A stretch of DNA of 64,000 nucleotides. Origin: Bin80 sp965261255. GTDB taxonomy: Bacteria; Bacteroidota; Rhodothermia; Rhodothermales; Bin80. Of this stretch, positions 16,518 through 25,811 are shown piece by piece. Position 1 is the first letter of the stretch, and the number at the start of each line of letters is the position of its first letter. Under the pieces are notes generated by a model. That model made no database searches. It was not told where the DNA came from and saw nothing but the letters and a program-made list of their open reading frames with translations. The DNA lies in assembly GCA_965261255.1 (NCBI GenBank), contig CBDHCQ010000004.1, positions 930,001 to 994,000 on the forward strand, written 5' to 3'. The position numbers and the translations under genes were made by a program.

Positions 16518-18089
16518 ATGAATTACCGTTTTTTTATCGCCGCATTATTCGTGGTTCCCGCCTTGCAGGCCAACGGACAAACACTTCAATGGGAAGACTA
16601 CTCGCCTGTTTCAACGCTTGTAGTCGAGGAGAACCCTGTAACACGTGCCAAATACCGTTTTGTGGATGCTCATGCACATCACTGGAGGATCGGTACTGCT
16701 TCGGCGGAAGAAATCAAAGCAATGGTTGCTGATATGGACGCCATGAATTTGGTGACCATGGTCAATCTCAGTGGAGGAAGTGGAGAGGAACTCCTGCAAA
16801 AAATCCAGAACACAGAAGCGCATGCTCCGGGCAGATTTGTGCATTATGCAAATGTTGATTTTTCTCGGGCAGGTGAACCCGGATTTAGCGAGGCCGCCGT
16901 TAGACAACTCGAGTTGGACGTCCAAAATGGTGCCGCAGGACTCAAAATATTCAAAAACCTGGGAATGACAGTGTTTGATGCAGACGGTGCCCGGTTGCCC
17001 ACTGATGACCCGAGGTTTGATCCGATCTGGGCCAAATGCGGTGAACTGGGTATCCCTGTTTTGATTCACACAGCGGATCCAGAGCCATTCTGGTTTCCGC
17101 ATGACAAGTACAATGAACGGTGGTTTGAGCTCAAAGAGCGTCCGGGAAGAAAGCAAGACGGGGATCCGACTTGGGATCTAATGATTGAGGAACAATGGAA
17201 CGTGTTCAGGAAGCATCCAGAGACCACTTTCTTCAATGCGCACCTCGGCTGGTTTGGTAACAACTTGCAGAGGTTGGGTGATAGCCTTGATGTGTACCCC
17301 AATGTGTACACGGAGCTGGGGGCTGTTGTGGCAGAGCTTGGTCGACAACCACACACTGCCCGGCAGTGGCTAATTGACTACCAGGATCGTGTACTTATGG
17401 GCAAAGATTCCTGGGAACCATCAGAATATCATGTCTATTTCCGCATTTTTGAAACGGCAGATGAATTCTTTCCCTACTATCGGCAGCGGCATGCTTGGTG
17501 GACGATGTACGGTCTGGACTTACCTGATGAAGTGTTACGAAAGATTTATTACAAGAATGCGCTCAAAATTATTCCTGCGATTGATGAGACACTCTATGAA
17601 GATGATTGGAATGTAGCTCATATTCCGGAGGAAGAGCCTCGTCTGAGTCCGCTGCAGTTGGCACGTTCACAAGTTGGAGATGCTTATGTAAAAGTGCATT
17701 ACAGCTCACCACGCAGGCGGGGGCGTGAGATATTCGGAGATTTGGTTCCGTACGGAGAACTTTGGCGTACCGCAGCAAACGAAGCTACTGAGATTACCTT
17801 CACTGCAGATGTGCGCGCCGGTGCCCAGGTAGTGCCGGCAGGCACATACTCGCTCTTCAGTATTCCTGATCGGACCCAATGGACGCTCATTCTCAACAGT
17901 GGTTTGGGACAGAACGGCACGGGACAATACGATGAGGCGCAAGATGTTCTGCGTGTTACAGTTCCCGTTACCGAATTGGACGCAGCTCGGGAAGCGTTCA
18001 CAATTTCCTTTGAAGAGCAGGAACTTGGTGTCAATATGATTGTAGAGTGGGATCGTGTTAGGGTGGCGATGGGGTTGAGTGTGCCTTAG
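16518..18089 (+). CDS. Secreted amidohydrolase fused to a DUF2911 domain
   Basis: 523 residues. Signal peptide residues 1-20 (AALFVVPALQANGQ). Residues ~45-350 form an amidohydrolase-2 type TIM barrel: metal motif 'DAHAHH' (~50), 'GAAGLKIFKNLG' with a possible bridging Lys, 'PVLIHTADPEPFW', 'FFNAHLGWFGN', and 'VLMGKDSW' with the last metal Asp. Residues ~370-523 are a DUF2911 domain (GDLVPYGELWRTAANEATEI, VPAGTYSLFSIPD). The barrel family hydrolyses or decarboxylates small substrates; DUF2911 is a beta-sandwich of unknown role common in Bacteroidota. The fusion suggests a periplasmic enzyme with a binding module. Substrate unknown. Confidence 0.8.
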   Translation: MNYRFFIAALFVVPALQANGQTLQWEDYSPVSTLVVEENPVTRAKYRFVDAHAHHWRIGTASAEEIKAMVADMDAMNLVTMVNLSGGSGEELLQKIQNTEAHAPGRFVHYANVDFSRAGEPGFSEAAVRQLELDVQNGAAGLKIFKNLGMTVFDADGARLPTDDPRFDPIWAKCGELGIPVLIHTADPEPFWFPHDKYNERWFELKERPGRKQDGDPTWDLMIEEQWNVFRKHPETTFFNAHLGWFGNNLQRLGDSLDVYPNVYTELGAVVAELGRQPHTARQWLIDYQDRVLMGKDSWEPSEYHVYFRIFETADEFFPYYRQRHAWWTMYGLDLPDEVLRKIYYKNALKIIPAIDETLYEDDWNVAHIPEEEPRLSPLQLARSQVGDAYVKVHYSSPRRRGREIFGDLVPYGELWRTAANEATEITFTADVRAGAQVVPAGTYSLFSIPDRTQWTLILNSGLGQNGTGQYDEAQDVLRVTVPVTELDAAREAFTISFEEQELGVNMIVEWDRVRVAMGLSVP

Positions 18090-18174
18090 ATAAGATGTCG
18101 AAACATTCCTAGAGTACAAATTTGATTGCTCGGCAGTAGCCCATTTGTACTTCTTCAAGACCACTATTTCGGAC

Positions 18175-20064
18175 ATGTCTTTGCGGTTACTTGCCTCTGC
18201 AGCCGTTGCGTTTGTATTATTTGTAACGCCCCTGCATGCCCAGCCGTTTACGTTTTCTTCTGTAAAACCGGTATCCCTGAATGAGCTTGAATACGGTCAA
18301 GTGGTATTCTTTGACTTCAACAGGGACGGGATGCTTGACTTGCTGGCAACAGGAAATTCTGCAAATCTGCCCCCATTTGTGCCACGAGCGTACGTAGCCC
18401 TTACACAGGAGAGTTACAATTTTTCAGACGGGAGCGAAGGGCTGGTTTTTTCCGAGCAAGCGCTTGGCCAGGGACTCTGGCAGAGTTCAATAGCAGTCGC
18501 CGACTTTGATCGCGATGGCCACGTGGATGTCGTGGTGTCTGGGCGGATTCATAACGGTGCAAGTTTCGAGACTCGACCACTGGAAGGTGCTACGCACGTA
18601 TATCGCGGCAACGCATCTGGTTCCTTTCAATCTGTCGCAACGGATCTTCTCGGCATTTACGGGGGGAGCATCAGTGCCGCAGACATAGACGGGGATGGAG
18701 ATGAAGATCTTTTCATTACGGGGCTGCGCACGCAGGAAGAAGTCGCAGCGGCTTTATATCGCAATAACGACGGCACTTTCGAACCGATACCACTCCCATT
18801 TGAACCACTTGCGATGGGAGATGCCGAGTGGGCCGATATAGACAATGACGGAGACCTGGACCTAGCACTCTCTGGAGTAACAGAAAACGGAATTTCCAGG
18901 ACCAGGATCTATCGCAATGACGGGCTCGGAAACTTCACCGAAGACAGGGTGAATATCCAGGGTTTACTTTTTTCCGCAATGGACTGGGGGGATTACGATA
19001 ACGATGGCGACCTGGATCTAGCATTAAGCGGAGCACGGTATCACAGGACAAAATACTTTGAATCAGTCGTGCAGGTCTGGCGCAATCAAAGCGGACAGCT
19101 AAGTAACACGGGATTAGAAATACCCACGGTTATGCACGGTGATGTGGCTTGGGGGGATTACGACAGTGATGGTAATTTGGACCTGTTGGTGATTGGTAGC
19201 ACTGACGTGCGTAGTGGACGCTCCGGCCGGCTATACCGCAATGAAGAGGGCAATTTGGTGCCCCGCATTGCTGTGCCGGGTGTTGCTGCATCCAATGCGG
19301 TTTGGGGGGATTACGACGGAGACAATGATCTGGATCTAGTCGTCACGGGCAGCAGTGTGAATGTCAATCCATTGATGAGGCTATATCGCAATGATTCACG
19401 TGCAGTGAACAAGGTTCCTGTTGCCCCAACGGCGTTGGAAGCACATGAAGATGACGGGGTTGTTACGCTTGATTGGCAGGCAGGCGCGGACGAAGAAACC
19501 GCGGCAGTTGCACTGAACTACAACATCCGGATCGGAACGGCTGCAGGTACGGATAATGTTATGGCCGCATATAGCGATCTATCTACTGGTCGACGCCTGT
19601 ATCCTACCCGTGGTAATGCAGGGATCCAAACTTCTTGGAGATTACGGAGCCTGCCGGCAGGAGACTATTATTGGAGTGTACAGGCAATTGACCAGAGTTT
19701 TGTGGCCTCTTCATGGTCGGAAGAAGGAAGTTTCAGTGTTTCAGCGGGGGGAGGCAAGCTCACCTCTGTTGAGGAAATAGTTCCGCGGTCGACTACGCTG
19801 GATGTTGGATACCCCAACCCTTTCAATGAACGGGTAACTATTCCCTTTTCGCTGGATGCTCCATCGACCGTCGAAATTTCGATATATAACGTTCTCGGCA
19901 GCCTAGTGAGGCGTCTGGTGAGTGATTCTATGGAACCCGGCAATCATCGGGTGCAGTGGACTGGGACAGATGAACGTAATATGCCGGTTGCCCAGGGACT
20001 GTATGTAGTACGCATGAATGCCGGGGCCTCGCAACACGTGCAACATCTAACCTTGATTAGATAA
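18175..20064 (+). CDS. Secreted VCBS/FG-GAP repeat protein with C-terminal sorting domain
   Basis: 629 residues from ATG 18175, signal peptide ending at LHAQP. Seven Ca2+-loop type repeats (DFNRDGMLD, DFDRDGHVD, DIDGDGDED, DIDNDGDLD, DYDNDGDLD, DYDSDGNLD, DYDGDNDLD) build an integrin-like beta-propeller (~20-420). A fibronectin-III-like domain follows (~425-540; 'DYYWSVQAIDQSF') and then a T9SS type-A-like sorting domain (~550-629; 'DVGYPNPFNERVTIPF', 'GLYVVRMNAG'). Likely exported to the cell surface or medium and involved in binding. Its paralogue lies directly downstream. Confidence 0.85.
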   Translation: MSLRLLASAAVAFVLFVTPLHAQPFTFSSVKPVSLNELEYGQVVFFDFNRDGMLDLLATGNSANLPPFVPRAYVALTQESYNFSDGSEGLVFSEQALGQGLWQSSIAVADFDRDGHVDVVVSGRIHNGASFETRPLEGATHVYRGNASGSFQSVATDLLGIYGGSISAADIDGDGDEDLFITGLRTQEEVAAALYRNNDGTFEPIPLPFEPLAMGDAEWADIDNDGDLDLALSGVTENGISRTRIYRNDGLGNFTEDRVNIQGLLFSAMDWGDYDNDGDLDLALSGARYHRTKYFESVVQVWRNQSGQLSNTGLEIPTVMHGDVAWGDYDSDGNLDLLVIGSTDVRSGRSGRLYRNEEGNLVPRIAVPGVAASNAVWGDYDGDNDLDLVVTGSSVNVNPLMRLYRNDSRAVNKVPVAPTALEAHEDDGVVTLDWQAGADEETAAVALNYNIRIGTAAGTDNVMAAYSDLSTGRRLYPTRGNAGIQTSWRLRSLPAGDYYWSVQAIDQSFVASSWSEEGSFSVSAGGGKLTSVEEIVPRSTTLDVGYPNPFNERVTIPFSLDAPSTVEISIYNVLGSLVRRLVSDSMEPGNHRVQWTGTDERNMPVAQGLYVVRMNAGASQHVQHLTLIR

Positions 20065-20104
20065 AGAGAATCATTCTAATACATCCTTGCCAGAGCCTAT
20101 AGTA

Positions 20105-21784
20105 ATGTTCAAGTTGTCTGCCAGTTTGATAGTTACAGTATTCTGTGTGTCTTTAGCAGGTGCCCAAGAAGCCAGCTTATTTCAGGAGCTGCTTGTTACG
20201 GATCCGGTGGGAGTCCGTTATGGAGATGCAGTGCTAGGTGATTTTGATATGGATGGTGACCAGGATCTCATTATGATCGGATATGCGGATGAAGATCCTA
20301 GGCCTATTCTGGGGCGCGCCGCAGGTCCGTTGGCAGGATATTATGATCACAATGGAATTACCCAGGTCGAGGTACCTAATTCGGTCGGAGAGCTCGAGTT
20401 TGTAGATGCGGTAGCGTTCACGGAGTCAAATACAGTCGGGCAGGAGTTGATCGGCCTGTGGTATAGTGCGATTGCTGTAGGTGATTTTGACTCAAATGGC
20501 ACATTGGATGTTGCTACACTTGGGCTTGACGGGAATGATGACGCCAAATTTTATGTTTACAGCTACACCCCGGAGCAAGGGCTCCTCGATCTTTTATATG
20601 AACTGGAGGGGCTCTACTCCGGTGATTTGGGTTGGGGGGATTTTGACAATGATGGGGATATCGATCTTGTTGCTTGTGGGCGTAACCAGGAAGGTGTACC
20701 GGAATCTGTTCATTATGAGAACACCGGTGAGTCTACAGGTCGTTTTGCAGTCTCGGCAAACACTTTGACGGGTTTGGCTGAGTGTGATCTTGATATTGGA
20801 GATTACGATACGGATGGAGACTTGGATCTTGTGATAGCTGGCGTGACTGCCGATGATGGTTTTTTGACTTTGGTTTACGATAATGTCGGTTCAGGACAGT
20901 TGATGCGAGCATCGCACGTATTCAGATCGCGTGGATGGCAGTCCGTGGCCTGGGGTGATTTTGATATGGACGGTGATCTGGATTTGGTGCAAAGCGGGGC
21001 AAGAATTACACCTATGATTCTCGAAGGCGTTGTGACGGTTTATCGTAATGAAGCTGGAAATTTCGTTGAGGAGGACATATTGGAAGGCGGCTTCACGAAC
21101 GATCCTACGCCGGGGCGCTACGATGGAAATGTGGAGTGGGGGGATCAGGATAATTCGGGATATCCAGACTTCGTGATCACAGGTTTTGAGGGACCGCTGT
21201 CTTCGGAGAGCACGCAGATTTACAATGGTATGCGAGGCACCCAATTCACTAAATCTGTGCCTGACAAATTCGACGGGGGCGTGCACGGTACCGCACTCTG
21301 GTTTGATCATGACTATGACCTGGATTTGGACTTGTTTATAATGGGGCATGCTCCACGCGATCAAACGATACGCGTTCGGGTGATGCAGAACACGCTTTTC
21401 TTCGGGCTGGAGTCGCCAAGCCCCCCAACTGAACTGAGTGCAAAGATTCTTGGAGGTACTTCGGTTCAGCTTTCATGGGACGGTGCGAGGGACACGAACA
21501 CACCTAATGCAGGACTAACCTATAATTTGCGCGTTGGAACGGGTCCGGGAAGAATGGATTTGGTTTCTCCTCTTGCAGACTTGTCTACGGGACGGCGCTA
21601 CGTATCAAGACGAGGTAACGTTGATCATAACAAGACCTGGGCTCTGTACGATTTGGAACCTGGCACCGTCTACTATTGGAGTGTTCAGGCGATTGATCAG
21701 ACATTTTCAGCCTCTGAATTTTCAGCGGAAGGGACCTTTGAAATATCCGGTCCAGAAGCTAGACTGGCTGAGGATCCGAATTGA
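20105..21784 (+). CDS. Secreted VCBS/FG-GAP repeat protein, paralogue lacking the sorting domain
   Basis: 559 residues from ATG 20105 with a signal peptide (FCVSLAGAQ). Same layout as the upstream gene: a propeller with repeats such as DFDMDGDQD, DFDNDGDID, DYDTDGDLD, DFDMDGDLD, then a fibronectin-III-like domain ending 'YYWSVQAIDQTFSASEF'. It stops about 85 residues earlier than its neighbour, so the sorting domain is absent. In another frame just past the stop (about 21772-21857) the bases read 'ELVRVADGRVKEHGS...MLLLD', which resembles the last strands of such a domain, so a deletion plus frameshift is possible. Gene order and 40-base spacing suggest tandem duplication. Confidence 0.8.
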   Translation: MFKLSASLIVTVFCVSLAGAQEASLFQELLVTDPVGVRYGDAVLGDFDMDGDQDLIMIGYADEDPRPILGRAAGPLAGYYDHNGITQVEVPNSVGELEFVDAVAFTESNTVGQELIGLWYSAIAVGDFDSNGTLDVATLGLDGNDDAKFYVYSYTPEQGLLDLLYELEGLYSGDLGWGDFDNDGDIDLVACGRNQEGVPESVHYENTGESTGRFAVSANTLTGLAECDLDIGDYDTDGDLDLVIAGVTADDGFLTLVYDNVGSGQLMRASHVFRSRGWQSVAWGDFDMDGDLDLVQSGARITPMILEGVVTVYRNEAGNFVEEDILEGGFTNDPTPGRYDGNVEWGDQDNSGYPDFVITGFEGPLSSESTQIYNGMRGTQFTKSVPDKFDGGVHGTALWFDHDYDLDLDLFIMGHAPRDQTIRVRVMQNTLFFGLESPSPPTELSAKILGGTSVQLSWDGARDTNTPNAGLTYNLRVGTGPGRMDLVSPLADLSTGRRYVSRRGNVDHNKTWALYDLEPGTVYYWSVQAIDQTFSASEFSAEGTFEISGPEARLAEDPN

Positions 21785-21966
21785 GTTAGTTCGGGTTGCT
21801 GATGGAAGGGTCAAGGAGCATGGCTCGGTAATAGCCTGTATGCTGCTTCTTGACTAATCGGACGCCCCGGTACCAGGATTGAAATCCCACAGTGCGCTTT
21901 CGGCTAACTCTGGTACGTGCGCCACGGCATTGTTGCAGCACGGAATTCCTTGGAATAGTGGCCTAT

Positions 21967-22881
21967 TTAACTGTTGACAGGAGTAAGCCAGCCATAAGGA
22001 TCATTGCCTCGTTGCACGATATCGAAGAAGGTCTCCTGCAGCTTGTGCGTGACCGGTCCCCGTTTACCCTTACCGATAGTGTACTTGTCAACTGAACGGA
22101 TGGGGGTAATCTCGGCGGCTGTGCCTGTAAAGAACAACTCATCTGCAATGTAAAGTACCTCGCGTGGAATACGACCCTCCTTTACGGTAATTCCCGCGTC
22201 TTTCGCCATTTGGATCACAGATGAACGTGTAATCCCAGGTAGGATCGAAAGGTTTGTAGATGGTGTGTAAATCGTTCCGTCCCGTACGACGAACAAATTT
22301 TCTCCGCTTCCCTCCGCGAGATAGCCATCGGTGGTCAACATGATTCCCTCAGTATAGCCATTAACTACGGCATCCATCTTGACTAAGCTTGCATTGATAT
22401 AGTTGCCTCCTGCCTTGGCAAGTGACGGTATAGTGTTGGGTGCAAAACGGTTCCACGAAGCCACATGCACATCTATGCCGTTTTCGAGTGCATCAGGTCC
22501 CAAATAAGGGCCCCATTTAAAGACCACAATTGCAGTTTCAACGGGATTGTTCAAAGGATTTACTCCCATTTCGCCCACTCCACGGAATGCTATTGGTCGA
22601 ATGTAGCTAGCGCCTAAACCACTCCGGGAGACGGTTTGAATAGCGGCCCGTTCAAGCGCTGCCTGATCATAGGGCAGCTGCATGCGATAAAGAGTAGCCG
22701 AGTCTACCATTCGGCGCATATGCTCACTGAGACGGAGTATGGCCGTCCCCTTCTTTTCCGTGTGATAGGATCGGATACCCTCGAATACGCTCGAGCCGTA
22801 ATGGACTACATGTGAAAGTATGTGGATTTTTGCGTCCTCGAAAGGGACGAACTTACCATTAAACCAGATGTCATGCCCCAT
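21967..22881 (-). CDS. ilvE: Branched-chain amino acid aminotransferase
   Basis: 304 residues from ATG 22881 (MGHDIWFNGKFVPFEDAKIH), the class IV aminotransferase length. Seen: 'GSSVFEGIRSYHTEKG'-like N-terminal motif, PLP lysine in 'SLAKAGGNYINA' (~155), 'GYLAEGSGENLFVV' (~195) and 'GITRSSVI' (~220). It catalyses the last step of Leu/Ile/Val synthesis and the first of their breakdown. The upstream open frame to 22956 is not family-like and is excluded. It stands alone, with no other ilv/leu gene in the window. Confidence 0.93.
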   Translation of the reverse strand: MGHDIWFNGKFVPFEDAKIHILSHVVHYGSSVFEGIRSYHTEKKGTAILRLSEHMRRMVDSATLYRMQLPYDQAALERAAIQTVSRSGLGASYIRPIAFRGVGEMGVNPLNNPVETAIVVFKWGPYLGPDALENGIDVHVASWNRFAPNTIPSLAKAGGNYINASLVKMDAVVNGYTEGIMLTTDGYLAEGSGENLFVVRDGTIYTPSTNLSILPGITRSSVIQMAKDAGITVKEGRIPREVLYIADELFFTGTAAEITPIRSVDKYTIGKGKRGPVTHKLQETFFDIVQRGNDPYGWLTPVNS

Positions 22882-23229
22882 TGTGCAACAGGAATTAGAA
22901 ACGCGTCTAGTACTAATGAAGGCGCAGTTATGTCCCGAAAAACCTATGTACGACAAATTAGATTCGTGCTCTTATCAAGGGCTGCCGGTTGATTACGCTT
23001 CATGGGGATGTTGTCAAGCCGGGAATATTCTTGCAAACTTGCTTGCACCGTGAGGCCCAAAATTGCAATGGTTTAATTTGCTGCGCTCATTGTTTCGCGC
23101 TGTTTTGCAGAACAATGAGTTATCCAAACGAAGTGAGCCACCGATACGAATGACGAGGGCTACGTTACTTGCCGATTTGAAGGTTTAACGTACGAACATG
23201 CGCCAGGAGGATCGGGCAAGTGGTAGCGA
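22882..23229. other. Intergenic region upstream of ilvE
   Basis: 348 bases holding the ilvE leader and the 3' flank of the nuclease-like gene. No T-box, leader peptide or convincing terminator could be recognised. Confidence 0.5.
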
Positions 23230-24300
23230 TTATGTGGGGTCAATCTCGTACGCGATGGATTCTATACGTTTGACGACTGCATCAAGCACGGCGTCATGCT
23301 CGACTCCAAGGGGCAACTCAATAGGCATCACAGGTTCCCCGCCCACTTTGAGTAGCTCTGGTGGGTCGCATCTGCGGAAAGATTCCAGGTTTCCCCAGAT
23401 CTCATTGAGCGGCTTAAAATTCTTCCACTCGTAGAATGTCAGCCACAACGGGGTATCACGAAGCTTGGCCCATCTGTCGTACTCAATACCAAATGCCACG
23501 CCGGCCCCGGCAAGCCTTAAGTAATAAACGTATCTCTTCGAGGTAATTGACCATTTGAGGCCTTTTTGATCAGCGATGCCGCTAGCAACCAATCGTTCAG
23601 TCGCATGGTTGACAAGAGACTTTAGCCCCATCAGCCTTCGCGGAATATCTGGACCTAGTTCTTCCTCTCTGAGGGGCATGAACGCGGTAGTGTCCTCTTG
23701 GGCAGCAAGTCCACGTAATTGTTCAATATCGGCCTTCGTTTGCAAGTCTCCAGCGTCAGAAACTTTGGTTGCCATACTATCAAGGAGGCTTGTCCAGCTG
23801 GCCAAGATCATCCAGCTTTCTCCCCCCGCAGGATCACTGACAAGTGCTTCGTGGTTTCTCTCAACCTTGAATGAGATACCAAAGTCCGACTTTGTAATGC
23901 GCTGCTTTAGTTCCGCCCAAACGGACTCTTGCCGGGCATGAGGTGCGACGAAAAGTAAAGCGGATGTCTTCGGCTTTCGGAGGAGGTGCCGAAGGTAGGT
24001 GAGGGGCTGGTTTTTGGTCAATCCAGCCCAGAACTTCGCTTCAATCAAGACACATCTGGAGCCGTCCTCATTGTAGGCCGCAAGGTCTGGACGTGCGTCG
24101 TTCTCTATTTTGACTTGAGTTTCCACGTCTGCAATCTTCCCCACTTCCGCACCGCTGATTCGCAAGACCTCGGAAAGCGCGTCCCGTGCCGACTCTGAAC
24201 TATTAAGGATGTGCCCGAGAGCCTCTACCGCAACATCCTCGGTCCGTCCTGTGAACATCGGGGAAATCTTTGCCAGCAAGGGGGTATGTTTCTCACGCAT
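23230..24300 (-). CDS. PD-(D/E)XK nuclease-like protein
   Basis: 356 residues from ATG 24300 (a TTG at 24315 is also open). The N-terminal third carries a restriction-type catalytic core: 'DARPDLAAYNEDGSRCVLIEAKFWAG' gives the Asp and the E-x-K pair (about residues 72-90), followed by a Gln in 'NQPLTYLRHLL', which is common in PD-(D/E)XK nucleases. The remaining ~230 residues form a domain I do not recognise ('YVYYLRLAGAGVAFGIEYDRWAKL'). Family members of this shape are found singly in genomes and phage-defence settings. No methylase or helicase partner overlaps it; an AT-rich methyltransferase lies 314 bases upstream on the same strand. Confidence 0.65.
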   Translation of the reverse strand: MREKHTPLLAKISPMFTGRTEDVAVEALGHILNSSESARDALSEVLRISGAEVGKIADVETQVKIENDARPDLAAYNEDGSRCVLIEAKFWAGLTKNQPLTYLRHLLRKPKTSALLFVAPHARQESVWAELKQRITKSDFGISFKVERNHEALVSDPAGGESWMILASWTSLLDSMATKVSDAGDLQTKADIEQLRGLAAQEDTTAFMPLREEELGPDIPRRLMGLKSLVNHATERLVASGIADQKGLKWSITSKRYVYYLRLAGAGVAFGIEYDRWAKLRDTPLWLTFYEWKNFKPLNEIWGNLESFRRCDPPELLKVGGEPVMPIELPLGVEHDAVLDAVVKRIESIAYEIDPT

Positions 24301-24614
24301 GAACTTCACTGTCAAATTAAACGAAAGGAGGCTTGCTACCTGCAGCGGGAAACCTATGTTTCCATTTCACGGCCGAAGACCTCTTTAACGAAAACGCCTC
24401 TCCGCGTGCCCCAGTCCAGAAGGCCAGTATATTTGCAAATGCATTGTAAACTGCGTGAGCCGCATGTCCACAGGACATACAATGAAACTTGCTTTGCGCC
24501 CCGTGATTCTCCTAATCAATGCCTACTGTTATGCCATAACCACGAAGCTCCTGTCCATTAACCTTGTAACATGTCACTGTACACATACGATGGATAACAT
24601 CGCATACAAATCCC
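24301..24614. other. AT-rich intergenic region
   Basis: 314 bases between the methyltransferase stop and the nuclease-like start. A short inverted repeat (TGTCC-ACA-GGACA, about 24466-24478) is the only structure seen; no gene is supported. Confidence 0.4.
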
Positions 24615-25499
24615 TTAATCATCACAGGGTGAAGTAAAACCTGAAATCTTCCCTGCAATCAGTTTCTGATGCCTCCCCACGGATATTTTTGCTTTAGAGA
24701 ACAAAACCTTATCCGATGACATAATCTCCGTGAACGTATCTGACTGAAACGGCTTATCGGTGCAAGTACCATACATCTCTGCATCCTCTGTCGTGATCAA
24801 CCTTAATTTCAAGAGCGAATTTTTGTCAATGTAGTTTCCTCCCTGCCGTCCGAGGAACACAAAATCGAACTTATTCTTCCAAGGCCAAAAATCCTGAATC
24901 GAACAGCATATCAAGGAATCTACAAATTCAGGATGCTTAGCAATCAATCGCATCAGCATTCCCCATGAAGGATCAATACCTGTATACAGACTTGGATCTA
25001 TGTCAAAATGATCCAGCAACCATCCTGTCCCGCATCCAACATCTAGAATTCGTTTTCCGCCAAGATCCGTAGGCAGAAACTCCAAGAACCCATCATCTTC
25101 CTGCTCAATAAATGGCCGTGCAAACTGATGATCATATGTGGGACTGTAAAAATTGTACGGAGATCGATACTCTTTCGTGGTTCGATTAATCAGTTCCGTT
25201 TCTTCTACTGGAGCCCCCATCGTCCAGTATTTCTCGCCATTTGCTCCAAAGACCAGATACTTCTTATAGAAAAACACCTCTTCCTCTGCCAGCTCTCGCA
25301 GAATATTCACACTACGATAAAACTCATCTAAATCCCAGTGTTTTCGAAGCGTATACCAATGTGGAATGCCCGGATATGTCTTCGCATACCGAAACGGTTT
25401 TGATTCCAGCAAGCGAGTCAATTTCAATCCTTCCTTTACTTTATCGGAAGTGAGAATGATTTGCTTATTCTCGTAGGTCTTTCTACGTTGTGTAGACAT
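24615..25499 (-). CDS. SAM-dependent methyltransferase with N-terminal helical domain
   Basis: 294 residues from ATG 25499 (MSTQRRKTYENK); an ATG at 25559 would add 20 residues. Residues ~15-105 form a small domain containing 'GIPHWYTLRKHWDLDEFYRS' and 'GEKYWTMGAPVEETELINR', a module I have seen in phage and mobile-element proteins. Residues ~130-240 are a class I methyltransferase: motif I 'RILDVGCGTGWLLDHF', 'YTGIDPSWGMLMRL', 'DFVFLGRQGGNYI'. Composition is visibly more AT-rich than neighbours, which suggests transfer. Substrate unknown. Confidence 0.7.
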   Translation of the reverse strand: MSTQRRKTYENKQIILTSDKVKEGLKLTRLLESKPFRYAKTYPGIPHWYTLRKHWDLDEFYRSVNILRELAEEEVFFYKKYLVFGANGEKYWTMGAPVEETELINRTTKEYRSPYNFYSPTYDHQFARPFIEQEDDGFLEFLPTDLGGKRILDVGCGTGWLLDHFDIDPSLYTGIDPSWGMLMRLIAKHPEFVDSLICCSIQDFWPWKNKFDFVFLGRQGGNYIDKNSLLKLRLITTEDAEMYGTCTDKPFQSDTFTEIMSSDKVLFSKAKISVGRHQKLIAGKISGFTSPCDD

Positions 25500-25811
25500 A
25501 GAGACAGTGTGCTTTTCGCCGAGAAATGAATGCCTTGCTGATTCGGAATAGTTCCCCAAAACTGCCCGAATGTAAAAATATTTTTCAATCTCATGGGTAA
25601 CGTTAGTATATGATCACCTTTTAATGACTGGCAGAGGGGATGATTTGGTTTCAGCCCTGACGAATCGCTTGACAGACACCAAGCACACGGGTACATATAG
25701 GTGAACCTCAAAAGAAACTATCCGCCAAAAAAGCAGTACCCCGACGCGAGGCATTTAACTGTAAAATATTCTATTATGCCTGTCACTACGGCAACCTTCC
25801 CAGGATTTCAG
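25500..25811. other. Divergent intergenic region
   Basis: 312 bases between the divergent methyltransferase and barrel genes. It should contain promoters for both; no confident element could be picked. The barrel frame is open back to 25701, but the signal peptide places its start at 25812. Confidence 0.4.
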
